Shown here: piece after piece, positions 9,068 to 17,571 of the stretch
How the letters are laid out: every line of letters begins with the position of its first letter
How positions within the stretch are numbered: position 1 is the first letter of the stretch
DNA from: Legionella_C sp048541585
Lineage (GTDB): Bacteria; Pseudomonadota; Gammaproteobacteria; Legionellales; Legionellaceae
Direction of reading: 5' to 3'
Length of the DNA: 64,000 nt
Assembly: GCF_048541585.1 (NCBI RefSeq)
Contig: NZ_CP183303.1
Span: forward strand, 2,852,001-2,916,000
Position numbers and translations under genes: made by a program
Notes under the pieces: generated by a model
Told to the model about the DNA's origin: nothing
Databases searched by the model: none
What the model saw: the letters and a program-made list of their open reading frames with translations, nothing else

Positions 9068-9688
9068 TTACGCTGCCCGTAATTGTCGCTCAGTTTCCGT
9101 TAAACTAGCTTGAAACGAATCACGCTTAAATAATCGCTGCATATAAGCATGCAGGCCTTTAGTTTGTTCAGGAATCATAATACCTAATTGTGGCAGTCTC
9201 CACAATAAAGGAGCAAGGGCGCAGTCTAATAAAGAAAATTCCTCACTAAGAAAATAAGGTTTATCAGCAAAAACAGGCTCAAGGCTTACTAAGCTCTCAA
9301 GTAAATGCTCCCGGGCCACCTCAGGCTCTTCGTTTTGCTTAATTTGCTGCATTAAATTATACCAATCTTGTTCAATGCGGTGCATCATCTTACGTGCTTC
9401 AGCACGGGCAACAGGATAAACTGGTAATAAAGGTGGATGAGGAAAACGCTCATCTAGATATTCCATAATTATTCTAGCTTCGTACAGCACCAACTCGCGA
9501 TCAATTAAGGTAGGTACAGTACCATAGGGATTAACGCTTAATAGATGCGTATTGGCCTCGCCATGCCTGGCAGGAAGGATTTCTACATTTACCCCTTTCT
9601 CGGCTAAGACTATTCGAACTTGATGACTATAAACGTCATCATTATCTGAATAAAGAGACATAATAGTGCGCTTTGCTACAATAGCCAT
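9068..9688 (-). CDS. sspA: Stringent starvation protein A (RNA-polymerase-associated, GST fold)
   Basis: 206 residues with a glutathione-S-transferase-like fold: thioredoxin-like N-terminus (TIMSLYSDNDDVYSHQVRIVLAEKGV), NPYGTVPTLIDRELVLYEARIIMEYLDERFPHPPLLP, then an all-helical C-terminal domain. SspA binds RNA polymerase and alters transcription under stress and stationary phase; in Legionella and other pathogens it influences virulence genes. A GAGGAG ribosome site lies before the ATG at 9688. The rplM-rpsI-(petABC)-sspAB order is a common gammaproteobacterial arrangement. Confidence 0.95.
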   Translation of the reverse strand: MAIVAKRTIMSLYSDNDDVYSHQVRIVLAEKGVNVEILPARHGEANTHLLSVNPYGTVPTLIDRELVLYEARIIMEYLDERFPHPPLLPVYPVARAEARKMMHRIEQDWYNLMQQIKQNEEPEVAREHLLESLVSLEPVFADKPYFLSEEFSLLDCALAPLLWRLPQLGIMIPEQTKGLHAYMQRLFKRDSFQASLTETERQLRAA

Positions 9689-9993
9689 TACGGACTCCTC
9701 GTCAATCGTTAAGTTTGCTTAAAGCTTGCAAAAGGCGATATTTTAACACAAATTTTATTATGATGTTTATTAAGAATGAATTTTTTACTTTTTTTGCACT
9801 TAGAAACTAATTTTACTTTAATAATTTATCTTAAATAGAGCATTTGTATAACCTGCTAATTTTCTTTAAGGCAAAATATAAGCGTTTCTCTAAACAAAGT
9901 GTATATAAAGTAAATGAGCACTTTATTGAAGCTTACAATGCCGCAAAATAAATAGGTTAGGCAAGAGGTCTAATGCAAAACGTATCTTTAAAG
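9689..9993. other. Intergenic region upstream of sspA, downstream of petC
   Basis: About 305 bp without a gene. It holds the sspA promoter region on the minus strand (no single clear -35/-10 pair chosen) and, at 9836-9972, a decayed copy of the inverted-repeat element found intact at 59123-59265. Otherwise AT-rich and unremarkable. Confidence 0.6.
9836..9972. mobile_element. Degenerate MITE-like element (copy 2)
   Basis: The right part (9910-9972: GTAAATGAGCAC, later AGGTTAGGCAAGAGGTCTA) aligns with the right half of the 59123-59265 element. The left end (TAGAGCATTTGTATAACC at 9836) matches that element's left end at 13 of 18 bases. The spacing from the left-end AACC to GTAAATGAGC is 66-67 bp in both copies. 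It is therefore a full-length but diverged copy with no coding capacity. Confidence 0.7.
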
Positions 9994-10749
9994 TCATAAC
10001 TTTTGCCAGTAACTTCGTTTAAGTAGATAAACCACAATTAAGAAAACGCTTAAAAAAGCAATAATAAAAATACCTACACGATAACGCGTTAATTGTACTG
10101 GCTCACCGACATACACTAAAAAATTTACTAAATCATCAATAGCATTATCAAACTCTTGCGTAGTCATCTCACCATCTTCAATTTTTAAAAGATGATTAAT
10201 AGCTCCTTCTTTTTGATTGTTTTCTCTAACTGCAATGATTTTCCCTGCCAAAGGCGCTAAGATATTAGGCATTGCTACACCAGGAATTAATAAGTTATTG
10301 CTACCAAAAGGACGCTTGGGGTCAGCATAGAAACTTTTTAAGAATGTATAAAGCCAAGATGCCCCATGTACGCGTGCACTGAGAGAAAGGTCTGGGGGAA
10401 CTTTACCAAACCATTGTTTAGCATCTGCAGCTGGCATTGCTATTTTTATAGGATCATGAAGTTTAGCCTGAGTGAAAACTAAATTATTAAATAATAAGTC
10501 CTTATCTACTTCACCATCAAAGGTTGTTAAACCTAAATCAGTAGCCATTTGGTTATAGCGCATATATTTTAATGAGTGGCAACCTGAGCAATAATTCATA
10601 AAAAACTTAGCTCCGCGCTGTAAACTAGCCTGATCTTGTAAATCTATTTCTACAGGTAACAGAGCTACATCCTCATCCTCAAGCGCATAAGAATTAATCG
10701 TAATAATTAAACCAATGACTAAGACAATAACTTGTTTCATAAATTTCAT
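9994..10749 (-). CDS. petC: Cytochrome c1 of the bc1 complex
   Basis: 251 residues. A signal sequence (KQVIVLVIGLIITINSYA) is followed by the single heme c site CSGCH in FMNYCSGCHSLKYMRYN, and a C-terminal membrane anchor (VGIFIIAFLSVFLIVVYLL) near the end. It passes electrons from the Rieske protein to cytochrome c in the inner membrane. The ATG at 10749 is preferred over the adjacent GTG at 10752 because AGGA sits 7 bases upstream. The petB stop and this start overlap as TGATG, implying translational coupling. Last gene of petABC. Confidence 0.97.
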   Translation of the reverse strand: MKFMKQVIVLVIGLIITINSYALEDEDVALLPVEIDLQDQASLQRGAKFFMNYCSGCHSLKYMRYNQMATDLGLTTFDGEVDKDLLFNNLVFTQAKLHDPIKIAMPAADAKQWFGKVPPDLSLSARVHGASWLYTFLKSFYADPKRPFGSNNLLIPGVAMPNILAPLAGKIIAVRENNQKEGAINHLLKIEDGEMTTQEFDNAIDDLVNFLVYVGEPVQLTRYRVGIFIIAFLSVFLIVVYLLKRSYWQKL

Positions 10750-11957
10750 CACTTAATCCTTAAAGGCACGGTTTTACATCGCTCTAGTCGCGTATAAAAA
10801 GGCATTAAGAAAAAATAAGCAAAATAAATAAAAGTAAATAAGCGGGCTAAATATTGTCTTGTAGTAGTTACAGAGACTGTCCCTAAGTACCCTAAAGCAA
10901 TAAAACTAATAACAAATAAAATTAATGCAATACGGGAGTAATAACCTTTATAACGCATAGAACGAACGGTACTTCTATCTAACCACGGCAAAAAAGCAAG
11001 GATTAAAATAGCAGCACCCATAGCAATAACGCCTGTCAATTTATCAGGAATAGCGCGTAATATTGTATAAAATGGCGTCATATACCAAACCGGAGCAATA
11101 TGGGTTGGGGTAACCATAGGATCAGCTGGAGTAAAATTGGCATACTCTAAAAAATAACCATGCATCTCAGGTACAAAGCAAATAACAGCAAAAAATAAAA
11201 TTAAAAAAACAAGCAAGCCAACTGAATCTTTCACAGTATAATAGGGATGAAATGGCACACTATCTAATGGCTTACCGTTTTTATCTACTGTCTTCTTAAT
11301 TTCAATTCCGTCCGGATTGTTTGAACCGACTTTATGAAGTGCCACTATATGGAGAAACACGAGTACTAAAAGCAAAATAGGTATACCAATGACATGTAGA
11401 GCAAAGAAGCGCTGCAATGTAGCATTAGCTACCGTATAATCGCCACGTAGCCAAACAACTAAGCTATCACCTATATAAGGAATTGCACCAAATAATGAAG
11501 TAATTACCTGTGCCCCCCAGTAAGACATCTGCCCCCAAGGTAGCAAATAACCAAAAAAAGCCTCTGCTAGTAATAAAAAAAATAATGCCATACCTAATAG
11601 CCAGATCAATTCTCGAGGTTTTTGATAAGAGCCATATAAAATGCCTCTAAACATATGTATATATATGACAATAAAAAAAGCAGATGCCCCAGTCGAATGC
11701 ATATAACGTAATAACCAACCAAAGTTAACATCTCGCATAATATATTCAACAGAAGAAAAAGCTTCTTTAGCGGTAGGGGTATAAAACATAGTTAACCATA
11801 AACCGGTAATAATCTGGTTTATCAGTACAATAGTTGCAAGGGAGCCGAAAAAATAGAAGAAATTTAAGTTTTTGGGCGCTGGATATTCACTGATATGATT
11901 CTTCCAAGTACTAAGCAGTGGGAAGCGCTCATCGACCCAATTTATCAAACCACGCAT
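10749..11957 (-). CDS. petB: Cytochrome b of the bc1 complex
   Basis: 402 residues with eight or more hydrophobic helices. Heme-binding helices carry LLRYMHSTGASAFF and FFALHVIGIPILLLVLVFLHIVALH. The Qo-site motif appears as PVWYMTPFYTILRAIP, slightly different from the classic PEW. It transfers electrons between quinol and quinone across the inner membrane as the catalytic core of complex III. The gap to petA is 7 bp and it touches petC. N- and C-terminal cytochrome b domains are fused in one chain, as usual for proteobacteria. Confidence 0.97.
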   Translation of the reverse strand: MRGLINWVDERFPLLSTWKNHISEYPAPKNLNFFYFFGSLATIVLINQIITGLWLTMFYTPTAKEAFSSVEYIMRDVNFGWLLRYMHSTGASAFFIVIYIHMFRGILYGSYQKPRELIWLLGMALFFLLLAEAFFGYLLPWGQMSYWGAQVITSLFGAIPYIGDSLVVWLRGDYTVANATLQRFFALHVIGIPILLLVLVFLHIVALHKVGSNNPDGIEIKKTVDKNGKPLDSVPFHPYYTVKDSVGLLVFLILFFAVICFVPEMHGYFLEYANFTPADPMVTPTHIAPVWYMTPFYTILRAIPDKLTGVIAMGAAILILAFLPWLDRSTVRSMRYKGYYSRIALILFVISFIALGYLGTVSVTTTRQYLARLFTFIYFAYFFLMPFYTRLERCKTVPLRIK

Positions 11958-11964
11958 AGCTTAC

Positions 11965-12588
11965 TTATCCTTGTTTTTCATCTTCACCGATTATAATGAC
12001 ATGATCATTAACAAAACGATATGGCGGGACTTCTAAGTTAATAGGTGCAGGAACGCCTTTAAATACCCTACCGGCAAGATCAAAAGTAGAGCCATGACAG
12101 GGGCAATAAAATCCACCTCGCCAGTGAGGGCCAAGTTCATTTACCTGCGGTGTATATTTAGGCGAGCAGCCTAAATGAGTACAGATACCTACCAAAACTA
12201 AATATTCAGGCTTAATAGAACGATACCTATTTTTAGCATAATTTGGCTGTTGTTCTACCAAAGATTCAGGATCCCGAAGCTGATTCTCACTACCCGCCAA
12301 TTGTTCAAGCATCGCTTTCGTACGACGTATTATCCATACCGGCCGGCCTCGCCATTCAACTGTAGCTTGCTGACCAGGTTCAAGCTTACTTAAGTCAACT
12401 TCAACAGGCGCACCTGCTGCTTGTGCTTTAGCGCTTGGCAACCAAGATGCTACAAAAGGAGTTAAAGCACAAGCAGCGCCTATGCCCCCTAAGACACCAG
12501 TAGCTGTTAGCAAAAATTTACGTCGTTGTTCATCAATCTCCTCCTGAGAAGGAGACAGATTAGGAGTATGCTCAATATCATCTGTCAC
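11965..12588 (-). CDS. petA: Rieske iron-sulfur subunit of the bc1 complex
   Basis: 207 residues. The N-terminus has a twin-arginine-like segment (EQRRKFLLTATG) leading into one membrane helix, then the Rieske fold with the two cluster motifs CTHLGC and CPCHGS, each giving one Cys and one His ligand to the 2Fe-2S centre. It takes the first electron from quinol and hands it to cytochrome c1. First gene of petABC. The upstream region of about 450 bp separates it from rpsI. Confidence 0.97.
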   Translation of the reverse strand: MTDDIEHTPNLSPSQEEIDEQRRKFLLTATGVLGGIGAACALTPFVASWLPSAKAQAAGAPVEVDLSKLEPGQQATVEWRGRPVWIIRRTKAMLEQLAGSENQLRDPESLVEQQPNYAKNRYRSIKPEYLVLVGICTHLGCSPKYTPQVNELGPHWRGGFYCPCHGSTFDLAGRVFKGVPAPINLEVPPYRFVNDHVIIIGEDEKQG

Positions 12589-13036
12589 TATCTATTATCC
12601 TTTAGCTATTTTCTGGCAGGCTATCCATTAATATTCTCAGTTGCGAATCGAACTAATGCGCTCCAGTATTAATTGAAGCTTGTTAAATAGCATCAACTAC
12701 TTGCTTTGCTCAAGTTAATAATTGGAGCAAATTATTTCCATTTTCTCCATACAAAACTAATAAATGACCTGCTCTAATTAACGCGAGCATTTAAAATACT
12801 TTTTTGATGATGATTATTTACTAAGCTCTCGTGAAGGATGCTTTTTATATGTAAAGTTATATCAGAGAATTTAGTAAGGTGGAAGAGAATAGGTTTACTT
12901 GTTAGTTTTAACTTAAGTAATAATTTCTCTTAAATAAGGCAAAATCCACCTTCATTTAAATTAATTTAAATGAAAGGCAGATTTTTTAAAGGTATAAAAA
13001 TTTAATTTACAATGATTAACAAATATAAATTAAATA
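12589..13036. other. Intergenic region between rpsI and petABC
   Basis: About 450 bp, AT-rich, no convincing gene. The right end holds the likely rpsI terminator (12941-12985). An imperfect inverted repeat built from GCTCCAGTATTAATTGAAGC near 12660 and its partner ending TTGGAGCA near 12730 precedes petA. The petABC promoter must lie here, but I could not choose one. Confidence 0.5.
12941..12985 (-). terminator. Long hairpin after rpsI
   Basis: A perfect 20-bp AT palindrome (CATTTAAATTAATTTAAATG) is extended by AAAATCCACCTT on the left and AAGGCAGATTTT on the right, giving an arm of about 23 bp with three mismatches or gaps. On the minus strand it follows the rpsI stop by about 50 bases and is followed by ATTTTG. 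It is the probable end of the rplM-rpsI transcript. Confidence 0.55.
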
Positions 13037-13468
13037 TTAACGTTTTGAGTACTGAGTTGCACGGCGAGCTTTATGTAAACCAACTTTCTTACGCTCAACT
13101 CGACGTGAATCACGAGTTAATAAGCCGCGAGTACGTAATTTCCTACGATAAGAATCTTCGTGAGCTTCTGCATCTTCAGGTAAGTCATACTCATCGTAAG
13201 CTACAAGTGCTCTAGCTATGCCTAAACGCACAGCACCTGCCTGCCCAGAGATACCACCACCAATAACAGTTGCATAGATATCAAATTTATCTACTACATC
13301 AACTGTTTCTAGAGGCTGGCGAACAATCATACAAGATGTTTCACGACCAAAATAATCTTCTAAAGGTCGATTATTGACTATGATATCACCTTTTCCAGGG
13401 CGTAAGAAAACTCTCGCTGTTGAGCTTTTTCGGCGGCCAGTACCATAGTATTGCTGTTTTTCAGCCAT
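13037..13468 (-). CDS. rpsI: 30S ribosomal protein S9
   Basis: 143 residues. The family core is clear: YYGTGRRKSSTARVFLRPG, YFGRETSCMIVRQPLE, GGGISGQAGAVRLGIARAL, and the C-terminal RDSRRVERKKVGLHKARRATQYSKR that reaches the P site. Relative to the 130-residue E. coli protein there is an acidic insertion of about 13 residues (YDLPEDAEAHED, residues 94-105) before the RRKLRTRGLL segment. It follows rplM by 5 bp in the standard operon. Confidence 0.97.
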   Translation of the reverse strand: MAEKQQYYGTGRRKSSTARVFLRPGKGDIIVNNRPLEDYFGRETSCMIVRQPLETVDVVDKFDIYATVIGGGISGQAGAVRLGIARALVAYDEYDLPEDAEAHEDSYRRKLRTRGLLTRDSRRVERKKVGLHKARRATQYSKR

Positions 13469-13473
13469 AATAC

Positions 13474-13908
13474 TTATTCCTCAATCTCAAGTTCTTTAGG
13501 TTGCTGCGCGGTATGTGGATGTTCACTACCAGCATAAACTTTCAGTTTCCGATACATTTGTCTACCTAAGACATTTTTAGGTAGCATACCTTTTACTGCT
13601 AACTCTATTACACGCTCTGGGTGGCTCCCCTGCATTTTATCAAAAGAAACACCTTTAATACCGCCAGGATAACCAGAATGACGATAATAAATTTTATCTT
13701 TAAATTTCTTTCCGGTCACAGCAACTTTATCAGCATTAATCACTACAACATAATCCCCTGTATCAACATGAGGAGTATATTCTGCTTTATGTTTACCGCG
13801 TAAGCGACGTGCAATTTCAGTGGCGACACGACCTAAAACTTTATTAGTCGCGTCAATTATATACCAGTCACGCTTCACTTCGTGAGCTTTGGCGCTAAAT
13901 GTTTTCAT
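13474..13908 (-). CDS. rplM: 50S ribosomal protein L13
   Basis: 144 residues, usual length: MKTFSAKAHEVKRDWYIIDA, LGRVATEIARRLRGKHKAEYTP and GMLPKNVLGRQMYRKLKVYAG. Start ATG at 13908 is chosen; GGAG lies 7 bases upstream, while the TTG at 13911 is an extension. L13 binds 23S rRNA early in large-subunit assembly and in some bacteria represses its own operon. It heads rplM-rpsI. Confidence 0.97.
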   Translation of the reverse strand: MKTFSAKAHEVKRDWYIIDATNKVLGRVATEIARRLRGKHKAEYTPHVDTGDYVVVINADKVAVTGKKFKDKIYYRHSGYPGGIKGVSFDKMQGSHPERVIELAVKGMLPKNVLGRQMYRKLKVYAGSEHPHTAQQPKELEIEE

Positions 13909-14365
13909 CAAATAACTCCATACCGCTTCATGAGAATTGGTAATCTTCTAAATATGAAGGGGCGATTTTATACTAAAACTGCAATATTCTACAAGTGGAA
14001 TACAGTAAAACTGTATAGATTTTAAGACAAAGTCTATGAAAATATCCCTTTTTTCAATAAAAATGGTTTAATTTGATTATTTAGCTAGTCTAAGCTTCTC
14101 AATTAAATAATAAACTTCTTTCCAAACCTTCCTACCATAGCCAAATCTTAAGTTCGAGCAGCGCTTAAATCCTAGTGTATTTAACAGCTTTATGCTAACT
14201 CAACTTACTACTTAGCTCGGCAGCAAATTTAGAAAGAAGTCTATTTTTGATTGGTTTTAAATTTTTTAGGTTTTATTAGCTCTAGAATAATTATTATCTG
14301 CACATAACGCTAAATAATAACCTAAATTTATAGAGCTAAAATTTTTTATAGCAGAAGGAGTAAAT
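13909..14365. other. Intergenic region upstream of rplM
   Basis: About 457 bp, AT-rich. It must contain the rplM promoter on the minus strand and the end of the infC-to-ferredoxin block. I see no gene, no strong hairpin and no repeat related to others in this window. Confidence 0.5.
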
Positions 14366-14680
14366 TTAACCATCAATCAATAATTGCGAAACGATTTTAT
14401 TATCAATTAGATGAGTATTAATAATACTATCAATATCTTCTGTAGAAGAATAACGATACCATACACCTTCTGGGTAAACTACAATACAAGGGCCTAAACT
14501 ACATCGGCCTAGACAGCCAGATTTGCTAACACGAATTTTTCCAGGCCCAAATAATTCCAATTCTAATAGCCGCCCTCGAAGGTATTCAAAAAACTCCTCA
14601 CCTCCTGTATTGGCACAACAATTTTTACCGGCAGCCTTTTGATTGGTGCAAACAAATATATGTTTAAGATAATGACTCAA
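14366..14680 (-). CDS. Thioredoxin-like 2Fe-2S ferredoxin domain protein
   Basis: 104 residues. Four cysteines for a 2Fe-2S cluster occur as VCTNQ...NCC near the N-terminus and SGCLGRCSLGP in the middle, the pattern of the (2Fe-2S) ferredoxin family with a thioredoxin fold. It ends with the usual WYRYSSTEDIDSIINTHL. The specific redox partner is unknown. It lies 2 bp after ihfA, so it is the last gene of the pheS-pheT-ihfA transcript. This family is common in gammaproteobacteria and cyanobacteria but little characterised. Confidence 0.9.
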   Translation of the reverse strand: MSHYLKHIFVCTNQKAAGKNCCANTGGEEFFEYLRGRLLELELFGPGKIRVSKSGCLGRCSLGPCIVVYPEGVWYRYSSTEDIDSIINTHLIDNKIVSQLLIDG

Positions 14681-14682
14681 AA

Positions 14683-14979
14683 TTATTGCTTTCCTCGTTC
14701 TTCTATTCTTGTTTTAAGCTTAAGGCCAGGCTTAAAGGTAACTACCCGGCGAGCTACTACCGGAATTTCTTGACCTGTTTTAGGATTACGTCCCGGCCGC
14801 TGTGGTTTATCTCTAAGATTAAAATTACCAAAACCAGATAATTTTACATGTTGGCCATTTTCAAGCGCATATCTTATTGTCTCAAAAAATTGCTCCACCA
14901 TTTCTTTTGCATCTTGTTTACTTAAGTTTAACTCCGAAAACAACTTCTCAGCAATCATCGCTTTACTTAGAGCATTCAC
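14683..14979 (-). CDS. ihfA: Integration host factor alpha subunit
   Basis: 98 residues, the usual length. HU/IHF fold: SKAMIAEKLFSELNLSKQDAKEMVEQFFETI, then the DNA-bending arm GRNPKTGQEIPVVARRVVTFKPG. IHF bends DNA sharply at specific sites as a heterodimer with IhfB; in Legionella it affects transmissive-phase genes. Position directly after pheT (2-bp gap) identifies it as the alpha subunit. Confidence 0.97.
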   Translation of the reverse strand: MNALSKAMIAEKLFSELNLSKQDAKEMVEQFFETIRYALENGQHVKLSGFGNFNLRDKPQRPGRNPKTGQEIPVVARRVVTFKPGLKLKTRIEERGKQ

Positions 14980-14981
14980 GG

Positions 14982-17363
14982 TTAGTCCCTCAATGTAATT
15001 GCAAATTCTTCAGTTAGTGTCTTGATTATAGCACTAATTATTTCATTGATCTCTTGATCAATCAATGTTCGATTATTATTTTGTAGCGTAATAGCAACAG
15101 CTAAGCTCTTTTTGTCTGCAGGAATATGTTTACCTGTATAAACATCAAATATATCAAAGGACTTTAGCAGAGTTGGGTCAACTGTTTGCATAACAACTTT
15201 TTTAATTTCATCTACCGCAATATCTTTATTAATTAAAAATGATAAATCACGACGAATTTGCGGATATTTAGAAATTTTACGATAACGTATTTCTTTGCTC
15301 GTAACAAAAGATTGAAGTTTTAATTCAAAAAGAATAACTTCATCACTTAGATCCAGTGCGTCTGCCAAACGTGGATGCAGAACACCACACCAACCAATAG
15401 ATTGGTTTTGCCACATAATCTCAGCTGTTTTTCCCGGATGTAAGGCTGGGTGCTCACTTTGCTTAAAGGAAACATCATCTAATTTTAGTAATTGAAACAA
15501 TGCTTCTAAATCACCTTTAGCGTCATAAAAATCTAGTTTCCGCTTCTCCTCAAGCCAACTTACAGATGCAAAATCACCGGTTAATAGGCCTGCCAGACAA
15601 TTTTCTTCCTGAATTTTACCAGCATTTAAATTAAAAATAACGCCACTTTCATAAAATTTAATCGTAGTTTGTTGGCGATGAATATTATGAATCATAGAAG
15701 CAATTAAGCCAGGCCACATACTAAGACGCATCTCAGAAAGCTCAGAAGAAATAGGATTAAGTAAGGTTAAAGCCTCTATATCAGGACAAATGATTTTTTG
15801 TAACTCTGGATCAACGAAACTATAACTTATTGTTTCGTAGTAATTTCTTGCTGTAAAAAACTGGCTAAACTTTGTTAATAGAACCTCTATGGGATTGATT
15901 ATACCTGCTGTAACAGGCACCACCATCTTATTTCCAGATATACGATCATAACCATAAAGCCTTATGACTTCTTCAACAAGGTCAACATCAAGATGTATAT
16001 CAAATCGATACGAGGGCGCCGTAACATACCATGCCTCTTCTTCATCTACGACAGCCATCCCTAAATGCGTTAATATTTGCTGAATTTCAAGCATAGGAAT
16101 TTCTAAGCCACTTAGCTGTTTAACTTTTGCTGGATTAAATTTGATGGGTAAATTAGTAGGCAGAAATTCCTGCTTATTATTGACTATAATTGGTCCTGCA
16201 TGACCGCCAACAATCTCTAAAATTAAAGCACTAGCCCTTTCCATAGCCACAAGCTGGAGATTTGGATCAACACCACGCTCATAACGCTGTGCAGAATCCG
16301 TAAATATACCAAAACGACGTGCTACTTTTGCAATAACCGGTGGACTGAAAAATGCACTTTCTAAGAAAATGTCAGTAGTTGTATCATTAACTGCACTTTG
16401 AGCTCCGCCCATTACACCAGCAATTGCAAGAGGTCTCTTATTATCAGCAATTAATAGTACGCCTTTAGGCAGTGATATTTGTTGACCATCTAATAATTCA
16501 ATAGACTCATTCTCATTACTGTAGCGAACAACTATATCACCCTCTAAATAATTAAAATCAAAAGCATGCATAGGTTGCCCAAGCTCTAACATGACATAAT
16601 TGGTAATATCAACTATAGGATGAATAATGCGCAGGCCCGAACGTCTTAAGCGTTCTTGCATCCATAATGGTGTTACCGCTTGGAGGTTAATACCACGGAT
16701 AACTCGCCCATAATATTGAGGACAAGCATCTTCTGCAGCTAAATGAATTGCTTTGACTTCATCAATTTCAGGTTTGACTTTGTTGGCTGTAAGATTTGCA
16801 GTTAACGTTGATTGAGTTAGCGCGGCAACTTCTCTGGCAATACCAAGAATACTTAAACAGTCAGCTCGATTAGGCGTTAGATCAATATCTAAAACACTAT
16901 CATTTAATACCAAATACTCACGTAAATCGGTACCTATAGGTGCATCACTAGCGAGTTCAATAATACCTTCTGAAGTAGCCAATAAACCTAATTCAGTTGC
17001 TGAGCACAGCATTCCTTGCGAAAGTTCACCACGAATTTTGGTTTCTTTAATTACCAAATCATTAGGTAATATAGCACCTACTTGAGCTAAAGCAACTTTA
17101 AGTCCTGTACGAACATTAGTAGCGCCACAAACTATTTGTAAAGGCTGCTTTGCACCTATATCAACTTCGCAGACGGTCAGTCTATCGGCTTGTGGATGAG
17201 GTTTTGTTTGAATAACTTGTGCAACAATCACCTTGTTAAAATTACCAGCAACTGGATTAATTGCGTCGACTTCCAACCCTGCCATGGTTAATAAAGCAGC
17301 TAGTTGCTCTATTTGTAATTTGGGATTGACCCACTCTCGTAACCAACTTTCACTTACTTTCAT
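14982..17363 (-). CDS. pheT: Phenylalanyl-tRNA synthetase beta subunit
   Basis: 793 residues, the usual length. Domain order: N-terminal MKVSESWLREWVNP, tRNA-binding OB-fold (VIVAQVIQTKPHPQADRLTVCEVDIG, residues about 40-150), B3/B4 editing region (PMHAFDFNYLEGDIVVR), B5 (LTHLGMAV...YRFDIHLDVDLVEEVIRLYGYDRI), catalytic-like core (ISSELSEMRLSMWPGLIASM), and C-terminal anticodon-binding FDX-ACB domain (RYRKISKYPQIRRDLSFLI). It forms the alpha2-beta2 enzyme with PheS. Unusually it is separated from pheS by 208 bp that holds an inverted-repeat element. Confidence 0.98.
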   Translation of the reverse strand: MKVSESWLREWVNPKLQIEQLAALLTMAGLEVDAINPVAGNFNKVIVAQVIQTKPHPQADRLTVCEVDIGAKQPLQIVCGATNVRTGLKVALAQVGAILPNDLVIKETKIRGELSQGMLCSATELGLLATSEGIIELASDAPIGTDLREYLVLNDSVLDIDLTPNRADCLSILGIAREVAALTQSTLTANLTANKVKPEIDEVKAIHLAAEDACPQYYGRVIRGINLQAVTPLWMQERLRRSGLRIIHPIVDITNYVMLELGQPMHAFDFNYLEGDIVVRYSNENESIELLDGQQISLPKGVLLIADNKRPLAIAGVMGGAQSAVNDTTTDIFLESAFFSPPVIAKVARRFGIFTDSAQRYERGVDPNLQLVAMERASALILEIVGGHAGPIIVNNKQEFLPTNLPIKFNPAKVKQLSGLEIPMLEIQQILTHLGMAVVDEEEAWYVTAPSYRFDIHLDVDLVEEVIRLYGYDRISGNKMVVPVTAGIINPIEVLLTKFSQFFTARNYYETISYSFVDPELQKIICPDIEALTLLNPISSELSEMRLSMWPGLIASMIHNIHRQQTTIKFYESGVIFNLNAGKIQEENCLAGLLTGDFASVSWLEEKRKLDFYDAKGDLEALFQLLKLDDVSFKQSEHPALHPGKTAEIMWQNQSIGWCGVLHPRLADALDLSDEVILFELKLQSFVTSKEIRYRKISKYPQIRRDLSFLINKDIAVDEIKKVVMQTVDPTLLKSFDIFDVYTGKHIPADKKSLAVAITLQNNNRTLIDQEINEIISAIIKTLTEEFAITLRD

Positions 17364-17417
17364 CGATTTATCCGCCTACTAACAACTTACCTAGTTATTT
17401 CTAGTTGTATTAATACT

Positions 17418-17564
17418 TAGAACTTGTCTTCAAAGTCTACTAAGACGGCTAAAAGAGATGGCTTTCTATAGTCCGTTGCTCACATACTCTTATCTATGCT
17501 CTGCTACGGTCCTCGGCAATCAAGCCTTTTGTCTCTCCCTAGCGGCACTAAAAACAGGTTCTTA
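17418..17564. mobile_element. Imperfect palindromic (MITE-like) element between pheS and pheT
   Basis: The 147-bp segment starts TTAGAACTTGTCTT and ends AACAGGTTCTTA. The reverse complement of its right half lines up imperfectly with the left half over about 60 bases (AAC-TGT-TT at the ends, GTCCGTTGC against GACCGTAGC near the centre). It has no ORF. pheS and pheT are normally almost adjacent, so this looks inserted. On minus-strand RNA it would form a long imperfect hairpin. Confidence 0.6.
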
Positions 17565-17571
17565 TAGTTAT

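Noticed and set aside
13012..13215. Plus-strand 67-codon ORF
   Set aside because: Antisense shadow of rpsI with no ribosome site.
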